From positions 496,001-560,000 of the forward strand of contig BQMF02000021.1 in assembly GCA_027922465.2 (NCBI GenBank): 64,000 nucleotides of DNA. The letters run 5' to 3'. Position numbers and translations under genes: made by a program. The notes under the pieces were generated by a model. The model had not been told where the DNA came from. It did not search any database and saw only the letters and a list, made by a program, of their open reading frames with translations. Shown one piece after another: positions 1 through 11,374 of this stretch; the first letter of the stretch is position 1, and each line of letters begins with the position of its first letter. The stretch is from Turritopsis dohrnii. Lineage: Eukaryota; Cnidaria; Hydrozoa; Anthoathecata; Oceaniidae.

Positions 1-165
1 AGAAATGTGGATAATGTTTTTTTTAGCTAAATTTGTTGTTCGGAGTTGCAACCTTTAGAGCAAAGAACATTACTAGTTTGTTAGGAGGATATTCAAATTT
101 CAATTTTTTTTAGCATCGTCACATATACAGATTTTATAGCAATGTTAATCAACTCAACACAATCT

Positions 166-1298
166 TCATGGCCTACAGCTCGGACTAAATGTTGCTACTC
201 TGTAGTTGTCCTTTATGCCAACATCACAGTTGTGTTGAAGAAGTAATCTTATACAATCTAAATTACTTCCATAGGACGCATGCATTAATGCTGTTTTTTC
301 ATTTGTGTCCGCTGTATCAACGTTACAGTTGTGTTGTATCAGTAATCTTATACAATCTATATGACCTCCATAGGACGCATGCATTAATGCTGTTTTTCCA
401 TCTGCGTCCGCCAAATCAACGTTACAGTTGTGTTGTATCAGTAATGCAAGACAATCTGTATGACCTAACATTGATGCCAGTATTGATGCTGTTCTTGCAA
501 GTGTTTTGCTCTTAATATCAACCTCACAGTTTTGTTGTAAAAGCAATTGAGCACAATCGATATGACCTTCCCTTGATGCATACATCAATGCTGTTTTTCC
601 AAGGTGATCCTTCATATCAACATTACATTTATGTTGAAGAAGTAATGCAGCACATTCTGTATTACCTTCTTGTGATGCATACATTAATGCAGTCTTTCCT
701 CCATTGTTCATTATGTCGACAGCACAGTTGTGTTGGAGAAGTACTTTTGCACAATCTGCATGACCTGCATACGACGCAAACATTAATGCTGTCCATCCTG
801 ATTCGTTCTGCATATCAACATCATAGCTGTGTTGCAAAAGTAAGGTAACACAATCAGCATAACCTCTATCTGATGCAAACATTAATGCGGTCGATCCAAG
901 CTTGTTCGTCATACCAACATCACAGCCGTGTTGTAAAAGTAATCTTACACATTCTGCATGGCCTTCATTTGATGCATACATTAGTGCTGTCCATTCTGAT
1001 TTGTTCTTTATACGAACATCACAGTTGTGTTGTAGAAGTAAGGCAACACAATCTTCATGGCCTTCTTGTGCGGCGTACATTAGCAGGGTTTTTCCATCTC
1101 TGTTACACGAAAAGTTAACAGCATCTTCATCTAACAGCAATAACGTTTTAAGTAACGCACAATTACCATACTTTGATGCAGATATCATTAAATGCTTGAA
1201 TGGATTCTTTTCTGTCAACATCAGCTTCGATAAAACTATTAATTTTGATTCTTTCAAACTCTTTGCGTCGTTTCCAATTTTCACATGACTTTCAATGT
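166..1298 (-). CDS. Ankyrin-repeat exon of copy 1
   Basis: Terminal exon with about ten 33-residue ankyrin repeats (TALMYAS..GH.DC..LLLQHNCDV). It starts after the acceptor catactag at 1299-1300; the G left by the previous exon completes an Asp codon. The repeats are unusually alike at DNA level, each being a 99-bp unit. The frame ends in TGA at 166-168 inside what should be another repeat. A different frame just downstream reads AVGHEDCVELI, a normal ankyrin segment, so a one-base frameshift appears to shorten the array. Confidence 0.8.
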
Positions 1299-4015
1299 CT
1301 AGTATGAAAAATACTTCGTGCTAAATTAAAATACCACTTGTCAAAAACTAAATACTTAAGAGGGGATTTTGAAATTCACTGCCGAACAGAATCTATACCC
1401 TGTTTATTTAAGATAAATGCCAGTTGCACTTTCAATTCAATTGGGAATTTAACAAAAGAATTCTTTTAAACAACGTTGGGGACGGTTTGTGTGACATTAC
1501 TGTTCATCAAAGACTTAAGTTTTGAGAAGGCATTTGACCCTGTTAAAATTCATTTTGGAGTCCTTTAGAAATAGCTTACATTGATTAAAAAATTAAAATT
1601 ATAAAGAAACTTTGAAATCTCACCTTCACATGAATAACCCTGAATCCTTTCTGAAGTTTTAACCAAATCTTCATTAAACCTGACTGTCAAAAACTGCGAG
1701 CTAAAAGGCAATTGATATTGTCTGAAATCTTTCTTATCTTTGACATAATCGATGAAAAATATTTAGTACAGCCGTTGTGATATCTATTCCTTCGTTTCTT
1801 TTTAGGAGAGACAGCACATACCGCATAAAAACACCCACGGAATTCTATGAGGCAGTTAGTTTGCAAAATTCCGCTTTTGAAGTCTGCACCTCGTGACGCA
1901 AGAACGAAGACTAGCAATTGTAACAATCGATCAAAAAATTCATTTGTAAAGTTTTTTGTGATACTTCACTGCTTATTCAGATAAAACAAGCCTCACTATT
2001 GTACAAAGAAGAGAACTTCATACATTCCTACAATACATTCCAATTTGAGAAATCAGTTGAAATGAGCTTATGATTTTGTTGTTGATAATGTCCTGTGCTT
2101 TGAAGTCCTCATATTTTCTTTAAAAAATCAAATTTTGATATAGAGAATGCGTATCCAGGTTACTAATCACACATTTTGCAGATTTCTTTTGTTTGTGTCA
2201 AATAGTGTCTGGTACTTCTTAGTAAAGCCTTATTTTCATATTTTTAAAAGATATATTTTGGTCACTGTAACTTAAGTTTTGAAATGCTGCTACCGTTTTT
2301 TGGCGTATTTTGTTTCGTTAATATTTGCAAAACCTCTGCGAAGATGCGATTTTATCATTGGAATTTAGTAATTTAGTATAAAATTACTGAATTATTACTG
2401 AATTACTTATTACTGATGAATCATCATTTTATTTGTACTTTGATTGGTTGTCTATCACAAGCGAATTTTTGACAAGCGAAAAAGTTGAACTCAATCCTAC
2501 TCTGTAGACGGCTAAAAATTCGATGAAGAGAAATTTTATTGCGCAATCGACTTTTCCAAAACAATGGTCCACCAGCGAAAAATTATGTTCGCGCGAAAAA
2601 TTCGCTATGTGTAAATCCGCCTTTATGTAAGGATAAATGGCATTTGAAATCAAAATGGTTATTTATCTACAAATTTTTAAAAAAGCCAAAATCTGGAAGC
2701 ATATGTTTTAAAACTTACCCAAAACCATCTCTACTCATCGATGCTAAACAAAACAAAAGAAATGAAATTTTATATGAAAGGAGTCAAGTATCAGAAAATA
2801 CCGATGGTTGTCCAGGTGTTTAGAAGTGTACACGTTAACAAAGCAGATAAAAGCTTTCACCTTGAGTTAATTCGACCAATGAGTTTTCTAGTTCGAAAGT
2901 ATTATTTTCTTCCCAATATGGAGTTTCGATGTTGACATCTAAAGTTTGTTCTTCAGTAGCGCCACGTCTGGATTTCCACTTTAAGTCTAAGTTACCAAGG
3001 CTGTCTGTCGAGATTCCATTTTGAAAGGAAACACTGAATATTTTTGACAAACCGCTTAATTTTTCTAAGAACCATGCTCTATCAGTTACCATTGTGAAAT
3101 CGTCTTCTCTTGTTGGGAATGATTTGACTAGCTTGCATAATTTCATGTTCCCATTCCTTTGTATTTTGTATTTTTCCTTTTCTTCATCATATTCTTTCAA
3201 AATCTCCATCTCTTCTTCGTTCATGCGCTCAATATATTTACACACATTCATCACTTTCCGAACATGCAGCTCGTTGCAAAGTTTTATCCTGAAGTCATCT
3301 AACTGCTTATCTTCAGCTTCACAATCCTCTTGTGTTTCTGCTATACTGTTCAGTGCTGACAGACGATTAGCGAAAAAGGTTCTTAACTCTTTTGCTTTAC
3401 TTGCTAGATCTTGTGTCCTCTTTCCTTTGTAAGTTCTGTGCTTACAATACTTGCAAATGAATTTATTTTTTGGTGATAATACAGTTCTTGCAATACTATT
3501 GTGATGTCTGCAAACAGGTTGAAAATTACCTGTATGGTGATCAAACACAATGGCGTGATGACAGACAACAGAATGCTTGTGCTTACCAATGCATGAGTTA
3601 CACAACTTCTTTTGAACCTCGGAACAATATTGTTTTATCAAATTTTCACAGCCTTGTTCAGAACATCTCATCATCGAACTAAGATAGAAACAAGCTGGTT
3701 TGAAATCTCTCTTTTCTAACTACATAAAAAAAGAGACATCTTTTGAACTTACGTATTTTCACTCTTCTTTAAATCATCCAGAATACTTTCCATTACAAAG
3801 TTCTTCATGAGTACGTCATCCAAAGTCTGATGTTTTAAAACTGTAGTAACTTTTTCACATTTGTTCGGACAGTTTAGCGTTGCAGTTTCATCATCGTGGA
3901 ACACCAAAAGGGTTTCTCGACATTGCTTACAAAACGAATGGCCACAAGGCAGCTGTCTTGCATCAATGAGTTGAGACACACAGATAGAACACTCCATTGC
4001 TTGATACGTTGCCAT
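166..4015 (-). CDS. RING - B-box - coiled-coil - ankyrin protein (TRIM-like), copy 1
   Basis: Spliced minus-strand gene, probably a RING-type ubiquitin ligase whose ankyrin repeats bind the target. Exon 3753-4015 starts at an ATG just before the RING (CSIC, CGHSFCKQC, CPNKC) and ends in phase 2 at a GTAAGT donor. Exon 2861-3678 (acceptor tttctatcttag) continues in frame with two B-box-like zinc modules and a charged helical region, and ends in phase 1. A 77-nt exon (1624-1700) and the ankyrin exon (166-1298) follow, both matching the second copy at 33.9-37.2 kb in length and phase. Copy 2 has a 25-nt microexon between the B-box and 77-nt exons. I could not find it here, and without it the phases do not join. 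B-box2 has lost a C-x2-C pair (LSPK against CIRC in copy 2) and terminal histidines, so this copy may be degenerate. RING and ankyrin assignments are firm; the full splice model is inferred. Confidence 0.72.
1624..1700 (-). CDS. 77-nt linker exon of TRIM-ankyrin copy 1
   Basis: Recognised by comparison with 34786-34862, where the same 77-nt exon sits between the B-box and ankyrin exons. It has an acceptor (gccttttag) and a donor (GTGAGA). Only one frame is open, with one base at each end shared with neighbouring codons. It encodes about 25 charged residues ending in RIQGYSCE, against RIQNYSWE in copy 2. Confidence 0.65.
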
Positions 4016-4084
4016 TGCCTTGGTAGTTAGATGAATACTTTCTGGATTCTCAAAGGACGAGTTGCTGATAATGGAAATGTTCAA

Positions 4085-5150
4085 ACAATCAAATGACCGC
4101 TAAATTGTTGAATTTAGGAATTGGACCTGTAAATATTTTATCTAAAATCGCAAGAACACATCAGATTAAAAGTGGACACTTTAACCAAAGGTACAGAAGA
4201 AATAGATTTGGTTGCCTGATGTTTGAAGGATGTAATCTATGTATCTCGTTGACAAAATAAAACATAAACAAAATTCAATACTTTAATGGGAGAAACCTTC
4301 GCGGGAGAAACTTTCTCGTAGTAGTCACTTTTAATAAGGAAAAGGGATTATGCAGTGCAAGTAAAAGAAATATAGAAAGAGATTGACTTCTATATCGTAG
4401 AAAGTTGCTTTTATTTAGTATTTCGTGATTTCAATTAAATAGAATGACAGTATAGACAAAAGGGTCTGAGAACTTCACTTTACACAGAATATGACTTTTT
4501 CGTGTCAACGTGGACTTTCTCTATAAGTGTGTTTGCGTGTGTTTACGTTTCATAAAATTCGTTAAAAGAAAGGGTATACGTGATTTTTTTTATAAGCAAC
4601 TCGTTTATAAGCAACTGAACTGGCTTTGAAATATTATCAAGCAATTTCAGTTCCATACAATTGTGAGCTTTAGCAAGTTTTTAAGTTTATCACCGCCCAT
4701 ATAATGTATTCAAAAACATATTTTAAAAAAATTTTTTGACTGGAAAACTTTGACTTTTTTCTTATTTTCTCTTTTTCTAGTACAAAAACTGAAAATTTAA
4801 TTGAAGAAAATTAATCAACTTTTAGGCAACTTTAGATCTAGAAATTAGCCGAAAAACAAGCAAGTTGAGATGTGACTAATGAAATGCTAAATTGTTTATA
4901 AAAAAACCCCGTGTATTTTGAATTGAAAGCAAGTTTAATATTGCTTTGAGGTTTATCAAGATGAAGTAACTTCGATAGGGGTAAGTTTTTCCTCCAGAAC
5001 ACCTGATTGCTGACTTTCACATAAGTTCTTTCTGGTTACAACAGCCAGAGATACATACCTTTTAAAAAGGAATAAATTTTCGCGGGAATTTAACTTCGCG
5101 ATCTCGAAGAATAGGCAAAATTTTAAGTTAAGGATAGGAATATCTTTGGA
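4085..5150. other. Intergenic, no gene seen
   Basis: AT-rich sequence upstream of TRIM-ankyrin copy 1. It would hold that gene's promoter, and possibly a 5' UTR exon, but I see no convincing coding exon or transposon end. Confidence 0.4.
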
Positions 5151-5155
5151 ATTTC

Positions 5156-5347
5156 TTGAAATATTCGGCCAACCTGGTCCATGTACAGCTCAAAACCACC
5201 AAAAATCAAATATCAACAATCCAAATAACAAAAGAAAAGGCTGATCAGAAAAAACTTGTTGCATCTTACGGTACCCGAAGCTTATTATCAGAGTCACGAC
5301 CAAATGTAATCAAAAAGAAAGTACATGAAGTAGACTTAACCGACTAA
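5156..5347 (+). CDS. Possible terminal exon, unknown protein
   Basis: A 63-codon lysine- and threonine-rich open frame ending HEVDLTD. No family is recognised. The composition looks coding but there is no clear acceptor or partner exon, so it may be a chance frame. Confidence 0.15.
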   Translation: MKYSANLVHVQLKTTKNQISTIQITKEKADQKKLVASYGTRSLLSESRPNVIKKKVHEVDLTD

Positions 5348-5604
5348 TGAAATATGAGCTTTTCATTCTCTTTCTGAATGCATTCCGATCTTTTCAGCAA
5401 GTATGGGCCAGAGAAACATAATAAATAAGAAGTACACTGACTACGCACAGCTTTAGTTTAGGAATTTTCCCTTATTGGGTATGGGGTATGATAAAAACAA
5501 TAAGGATTTTCTTGGCAGGAGTCAAAAATCCCAAATTAGAAAAGATTTTTTTCGCGAGAATTTCATTTCTTCAATTAATAAATACGCCAGGTTTCAACGT
5601 TTCG

Positions 5605-5675
5605 ACCCCTCCGGTTCATTTTCAAGAATGATATTTACAGTTAAAACATCATTATTGAAAATAAACCGGAGGGGT
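5605..5675. repeat. Inverted repeat / hairpin
   Basis: Arms acccctccggttcattttca and tgaaaataaaccggaggggt are almost perfect inverted copies around a loop of about 30 bases. It is flanked by TTCGCG-containing sequences (5081-5100, 5548-5560, 5720-5740) typical of decayed MITEs. No TSD was identified. Confidence 0.5.
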
Positions 5676-6224
5676 TCCATAAGTTCCGCTTAATTTAATT
5701 TCACGAATTCGAGGCAAATTCGCGAAACTCGCGAAATCTTCTTTCCTCGAAAATTTCTTCCTTTAATGTAATTAAAGTCTTTCCAGAAATTTTCAGACTA
5801 CGTATTTCCAGATTGTGTGTAAATGAAAGTAATAAATTTACAAGCTTCATATCAAAAATTTGCAAGGAAAAAATAAAAGGAAACAAAAAAGAAAAAAGAA
5901 AATATTTCCTTATACAGCTTATGTCGTAATCATGAATCAATCATGAAATAATATTGGAAAGAATAACTTACTAATATCAAAATAAAAAGTACCTCAAATA
6001 TTCTCAAGCGTCGAGCGCGTTGTTTGAAAATCATGAAATAAAAACTGTCCGATTCATGAAATCTTTCATGCTATTAAGATCTTTCACATCTATGACTACA
6101 AATTTTTCAGCTGAACCATAAATTAAACACTTTACTATCATAATCAATACTAACTTACTTGTACGTATAACTTGTGAAGTTATGTGAAGTTTCGCTTTTC
6201 TCAACGAACTGCCACGAAATGTTC

Positions 6225-6256
<32 letters not shown>
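6225..6256. repeat. (TTA)n microsatellite
   Basis: About ten uninterrupted TTA/ATT units. Confidence 0.9.
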
Positions 6257-6257
<1 letters not shown>

Positions 6258-6531
6258 CGAATAAAGGATAAGTATAATCAATTTACAAGAAATTGTTTTT
6301 CATATACGTCCTGAATAATAAGAATAGAAGAATAAGTTAAAAAAGATAAAAATTAAGCATGGTATTAGGAGAAAAAGTATCATATGCTAGAAAGGAGAGA
6401 TATTTCTTTCTCCAAATACCCTGCGCAATACACTTATATTTTATTTATCAAGTTAAAAAAAATGTTAAAAATTGTAATTCTGAAAAACTCAAAAAGTTTA
6501 AAATCAAATAGAAAAAAAAAGGTAGGAGGTC

Positions 6532-6602
6532 AAACAGAGCTAGAAGGTAATTTACAGAAGATAGCTAGAAGGTAATTTACAGAAAGTAGCTAGAAAGTAA
6601 TT
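6532..6602. repeat. Short tandem repeat, about 27-bp unit, three copies
   Basis: Three consecutive copies of agctagaaggtaatttacag with small differences. Confidence 0.7.
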
Positions 6603-6820
6603 AAAATATTTCTATCGAATGACGAAAGTGTCATGTTGTCAGAAAAAACACGTCTCATATTACAAGAAACCAAACGTTGATTGGTCGTTATAAAGAAAAA
6701 TGCATGAAGTACTATGCATACAAATGAAACAAATTAGTGTTGGCTTGGCAGTTCTAAATATTGTATTTAGTTGAATGCATCATCACAAAAGTAAACCACA
6801 AAATCTCTCTATCTTTTTAA

Positions 6821-7811
6821 CCCTACCTACTGTGGGCTTTTTGGCTCCCTCAAACCCATAAGGGGGGGCACTTTGTGCCCCCCCCTTTATAATTCCTGAT
6901 AGGATTATTCTTTTGCCATGAAATTTGGTACAGCAATACTTCAACATACAGGAAACAAATATATATAAAAAGAAATTTCAAAAATAGATCTTATTTTTGC
7001 TGACGTCATCAATTATAGTGACAATTGTCGAAAATTATGCGAAAAACTGGAAAAAAGTGATGTTTTTTTAAATTGCGACTGAAGTAGGTAGAGAAACACA
7101 TTTTCCTTCATTTTTCTTTTCCTTAAAAGCTTTTACAATATACTAAATGAATATACAAATCTAAACTGACAATTTTGTCTCAATGGTATATTATGGTGCG
7201 CCAACTTTGAAGAAAAACTAAAAAAACTTCCAGACCGCGCAAAATCATGAAGTTTCCACTTTTTCAAACAATGACTCATAACTTTTGATATAAAAGTGCT
7301 ATAAATGAATATAAATGAAATATGCATTCAAAATGCAAGTGATATAGCCTTGCAGTAGAGTAAGTCCTAAAAATTCAAACCGGCAGTTGCGGTTTACAAG
7401 ATTTATCGCATGCACCAAGTTGGAAAAAATTGATCCTTGTCCCAAAATTTATGGAAGAGGACATAATATCCAATCAAAAATACATGAAATCAGTGAACTC
7501 TGCTTAGAAAAACAGTTGCCCAGGAAATAAAATCATCAGTTGCAGGAAAATAAGCTAAAAGTAAGCTGTCAATGTTCCATGTCTGAGCCTGCACAAAACC
7601 GTCTAATGATAGTCGTGACCGACAAACATGCCGCTGTGCCTAAAATACTCAACCGATGAAAAAAATTTTTTTACCCAAATATTTCCAATAAAATTTGATG
7701 AAAAGTCGTGAAATTTCAGCTTCATAGCTCTAACGGTTAAATAATGCCGGTCAATTAACTAACAGGGGGGGGCACATTGTGCCCCCCCCCCCCCCCCCAC
7801 AGTAGGTAGGG
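6821..7811. mobile_element. piggyBac-type non-autonomous element, TTAA target sites
   Basis: A 991-bp element flanked on both sides by TTAA (6817-6820 and 7812-7815). The inverted ends are CCCTACCTACTGTGGG and CCCACAGTAGGTAGGG. Just inside each end lies a G-run/C-run palindrome (ggggggcactttgtgcccccc at the left, a similar one at the right). No transposase-like frame is visible. TTAA sites plus a CCCTA start are characteristic of the piggyBac superfamily. Confidence 0.8.
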
Positions 7812-8137
7812 TTAAAGAAGTTTTTATATGCAAAAGACATTGAGATTTACATAAGGGCGTACAGCATGCCTTAAGGAAAGAAATTGTTGCGTAAGAATTT
7901 CTGCGAAATTCAACATTTTTTGATTCTTTGAAGAAAATGTAAAAACGTAATTTGACTTTGTACTAATCTGTTCTTCATCAACAGAATTATAATCAAAAAC
8001 ATCAAACGCATTACGCATTCACCTGCAATCACCCTTCCAATTCTCCATCAGGCGTGTATTCAATGATATCTCAAAATCTGTAACACCCACTACTTGTATT
8101 CATAACACTATTATATTGTATGATTAGATCGAATTAC

Positions 8138-8390
8138 TGCAGCGATGGTGTAGTGGTTAGTATCTTTGAGTGTGACCGCTGCGATCCGTGTTCGTGTCCA
8201 GCCATGTTGTATCTCAAAACTCCATTCCGACGCGCTTTGAAAACGGCGTATCAACCCATTAAAAGTCATCGACTGACTGAATACTGGCCTTCGGGCAAGT
8301 TAAAGGAATGCCTTTTGTATTTCTGGCGGTAAATCAACACTAGTTGCAAGTCGGACTAAAAATATCCTTATTTTTTATTTATTTATTTAT
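8138..8390 (+). mobile_element. tRNA-derived SINE
   Basis: The head carries a box A-like stretch (gatggtgtagtggttagtat) and, about 35 bases on, a weak box B (gatccgtgttcgtgtcc), followed by an unrelated body and an A/T-rich tail with TTTA units. It is not a usable tRNA: the box B is off consensus and the stem does not close. Confidence 0.6.
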
Positions 8391-9200
8391 TGTCATATAC
8401 ATATATTGTCGTATATATTTAATGTCATTTTTTCTCTTCTGTGGTCGTTTTTTCCTTTTTTACATAATATTCAGATTATGTATTCACTAAATTTTTTTGG
8501 ATGTATTGTGCAAGTTTCGGAGAATCAGAACTGTTAAAATTCGAAAAGGTTTTGTATTGTAAACCCGTGTTGAAAATGTCTTTTTATTTACTGGGTGAAT
8601 CTTTTTCCATTTTTTTAAATTGACCAGTCTATTGGCCAGCTAAGGAACTTTTTTCTTCATTTTTATTTAATTAAATAAAATTTAAAGTTAGATAAACTTA
8701 ATTCTTGCAGTAAATTATTGGAAATTCTTTGTTTAATTGTAGCAGCATACGCGGAAGTTGTGTTACAACACCCTTGGACTCCACCAACTTTTAAACTGTC
8801 TTTAGAATTAAGCATTGAGAAACAACGAAAAACAATCAAGGGAAGAACATATTTTTGATTTTGGGAACAATAGAATAGAATAGAATTATATTTATTCGTC
8901 ACCAAAAAAAATTGCTACAAAGTAATTAAATGAAATAAAGACTGGAGACCACCCTAGTAGCTAAATCTAAACAAAGGAGCTGGCCACCAAATAGAAAATA
9001 AAAAATATACGAATAAATAAAAACAGTAGGAAATAGAAAAATAAATAAAATGGTAGTAAGTACGAATAAAATGAATCACTGTTGCGTGATTAAGGAGATA
9101 CTTCTTCCAAGAGTGAGAAGTTAGTTGCATGTCAGGTAGTTACTTAGAAAGAAATCAGTGACGAACTCTTTAAGTTGGTTATATGAAAAGGGAAAGAATG

Positions 9201-10559
9201 CAGGGCCCGCGCTACCGGGGTGGCCAGGGGGGCCATGGCCCCCTCACTTTTTTGCTAAGTAAAATTTTTTTTTACACATAAATTTCGGGTGTGGGTACGC
9301 AACTGAAAAAGGATCGCACGCCTAACATTGGAAACTTTTATCACAATAAATAGAACATACATGCATGAGTTAAGCATATTGTGTTTTGAATATGCGCGCT
9401 AATTTATAAAAAGGGGTATAGAGCGCATCATGATAATAGAAACCATTTCAGTACGCATAATTTTCCATTTTTCACAAGATCGAAAAACGTTTGAGATGGC
9501 GAAGTAGTTAATAAAAAGACAGCCTGACAGTTGAAACGTTGAAGGGGATGAGATCAAGTCAGAACTTTGACTTGTTTTTTGAGTCTGTGAAGAAGGAAAC
9601 AGCTAAGCTGGACGTAGAGGAACCAACATTGCCAAGGAAACGCCGTCGGCCGAAGTATTGGATTTTGCAGTACGTGCAGGGCGACGAAGAAACAGCTCGA
9701 AATTCGGAGGCTTTTCATCCAGAATCAGCAGCCGACCACTACCGAATCATTTACTTTGATGCAATCGAAACCGTAGTCATGGCCATTAGGGATCGTTTTG
9801 AGCAACCAAGCTACCAATTCTTTTCAAGCATCGAGCAGTTTCTTTTGACATCCATCAACTCCGACGACCCCTACCAGACAGAGATCGGCGCTCTTGAAAA
9901 GTACTCTGATGACCTTGACATCTCTGCACTGCCTGCCGAAATCCAAGTTCTGCGCTCCGTTTTTAAAGATGAAAAGGTTGCTCATTTCGAGGAGATAACA
10001 GACAAGATCGTCAAATCAAACGGCGCACTAGAAAGAAATCTCTTTGGAAACATTATCAAGTTGATGAAGCTAGTCCTTGTTGGTGCAGCTACAAGTGCAA
10101 CACCCGAGCGATCATTCTTTCTTGCACGCAGATTGAAAACTTGGCTTCGAGCAACAATGACTCAAAAGCGTTTCAACTCTTTGGCAGTGCTTTCTTTTCA
10201 CAAAGAACTTACGGATAACATTTCTTTGGTAAATCTAGCCTTCGAGACCATCCAGAAAAAAAACATTTTTGGAAAATTTGTGGATTCTGATTTGTAAACT
10301 AATGGTATTATATACTATATTGTTTAAGTTGTAATTACTTCAGGAGTTCTCTTTAAAAAAAGATTAAAAGATTATTTTAGGTGTATAAACCTTTATAAAG
10401 TTTAGGAATCAGTACACTGTTAGCCAATCTATAGCTGTCAAAATTGCAAAATATTTTCTGACCCTCCGCGCCAACCATGGTGGCGCCTTCACTCAAAATT
10501 GCCGATTTCAAAATATAAAATGTGGCCCCTCCACTTTCAAATTCATAGCGCGGGCCCTG
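9201..10559 (+). mobile_element. hAT-like transposon with 5-bp target duplication
   Basis: Perfect 13-bp TIRs (cagggcccgcgct and its complement) bound a 1359-bp element, with GAATG repeated directly at both outer edges. The subterminal G/C-rich stretch (ggccaggggggccatggcccc) is shared with the element at 19365-20620. Inside is the C-terminal part of a hAT transposase (9539-10297). hAT elements usually make 8-bp duplications; 5 bp here, and in three other elements of this window, points to a 5-bp subgroup. Confidence 0.85.
9539..10297 (+). CDS. hAT transposase C-terminal part (truncated)
   Basis: An open frame of 252 residues. The last 80 form a hAT dimerisation region (GAATSATPERSFFLARRLK, then a segment around QKRFNSLAVLSFHKEL), like animal ZMYM/TTF-type hAT proteins. 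The upstream part resembles the inter-domain region of the same proteins. A full transposase is about 600 or more residues, with an N-terminal zinc finger and the first catalytic Asp residues, all absent here. The element is therefore internally deleted and probably cannot move itself. The protein could still be expressed as a dimerising fragment. Confidence 0.8.
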   Translation: MKGMRSSQNFDLFFESVKKETAKLDVEEPTLPRKRRRPKYWILQYVQGDEETARNSEAFHPESAADHYRIIYFDAIETVVMAIRDRFEQPSYQFFSSIEQFLLTSINSDDPYQTEIGALEKYSDDLDISALPAEIQVLRSVFKDEKVAHFEEITDKIVKSNGALERNLFGNIIKLMKLVLVGAATSATPERSFFLARRLKTWLRATMTQKRFNSLAVLSFHKELTDNISLVNLAFETIQKKNIFGKFVDSDL

Positions 10560-10820
10560 GAATGGACGAACCATAAAACGTCATGTGAATAACGGTATAA
10601 CATGAAGAACAAAAGAAATAACGATGAAGTTGTCAAAGTAACGTGTTATCGAAATTATCAAGACATTTGTTGAGTATTGTATAGTGTTGAGGGATTAGTT
10701 GTGTTATGCGCAGTTTCTTAACAATTGCGCAGATTTGTGATTTAGAATACAGGCTTTGCACAGATTTGTGATTTGGAAGCTGCGCAGTTTTGTAATACAA
10801 CTTTGCGCAGATTTGTAATA

Positions 10821-10997
10821 CAGTCGACTCTCCCTAAAGCGGACACTCTATAAAGCGGACACCTCCATAAAGCGGACACATTTTCTCGGAACGAATTGAA
10901 GTTTTCCTTTAAAAATACTTTCTATAAAGCGGACACTTCCATAAAGCGGACACTTTTTGCTGGAACGAATGGTGTCCGCTTTAGAGAGAGTTGACTG
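10821..10997. mobile_element. pogo/Tigger-like MITE, TA target site
   Basis: A 177-bp element with inverted ends cagtcgactctccctaaag and ctttagagagagttgactg, flanked by TA on both sides. AAAGCGGACAC recurs four times within the left arm. The TA duplication and CAGT start suit the pogo/Tigger group. Confidence 0.75.
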
Positions 10998-11040
10998 TAA
11001 ACAAAAGAATAGGCAATTTTTACGCTTGGTCACAATTAGG

Positions 11041-11283
11041 GCTATCGGTTTCAATATTTCATACAGTAAATCAACTATGCTGAATAAGATGAGTTTACTT
11101 GATAATATTTTGCGCGCATGCGCAATGAACAAAAAAGGCGATAACTTCATTTTTTCTGTTCTACGGCTATCGGTTTCTATATTTCATAAAGTATATCAAC
11201 TATGCTTAATAAGATGAGCTTACTTGATAATATTGTACGCGCATGCGCAATGAACAAAAAAGGTGATAAATTCGTATTTTCTG
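11041..11283. repeat. Tandem duplication of about 120 bp
   Basis: Two head-to-tail copies, each starting ctatcggtttc and running through gcgcatgcgcaatgaacaaa, at about 11041-11160 and 11166-11283, with roughly 85-90% identity by eye. Confidence 0.8.
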
Positions 11284-11374
11284 CGCAGCTCCAAAATTAC
11301 AAATCTGGGCAAAGATTATTACAAAACTGCGCAGGTATTACAAATCTGCGCAAAAATTATTACAATCTGCGCAG

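Noticed and set aside
189..1118. Several plus-strand open frames across 189-1288
   Set aside because: They are antisense shadows of the 99-bp ankyrin repeats (CHHSCV-type repeats are the complement of the coding unit).
2790..2830. Candidate microexon for TRIM-ankyrin copy 1 (ending at a CG|GTATTT donor near 2803)
   Set aside because: No acceptor AG at a position giving the required 25-nt-type phase; kept as unresolved.
9539..10297. Domesticated ZMYM-like host gene
   Set aside because: It sits between exact TIRs with a 5-bp duplication and lacks the N-terminal domains, so a deleted transposon is simpler.
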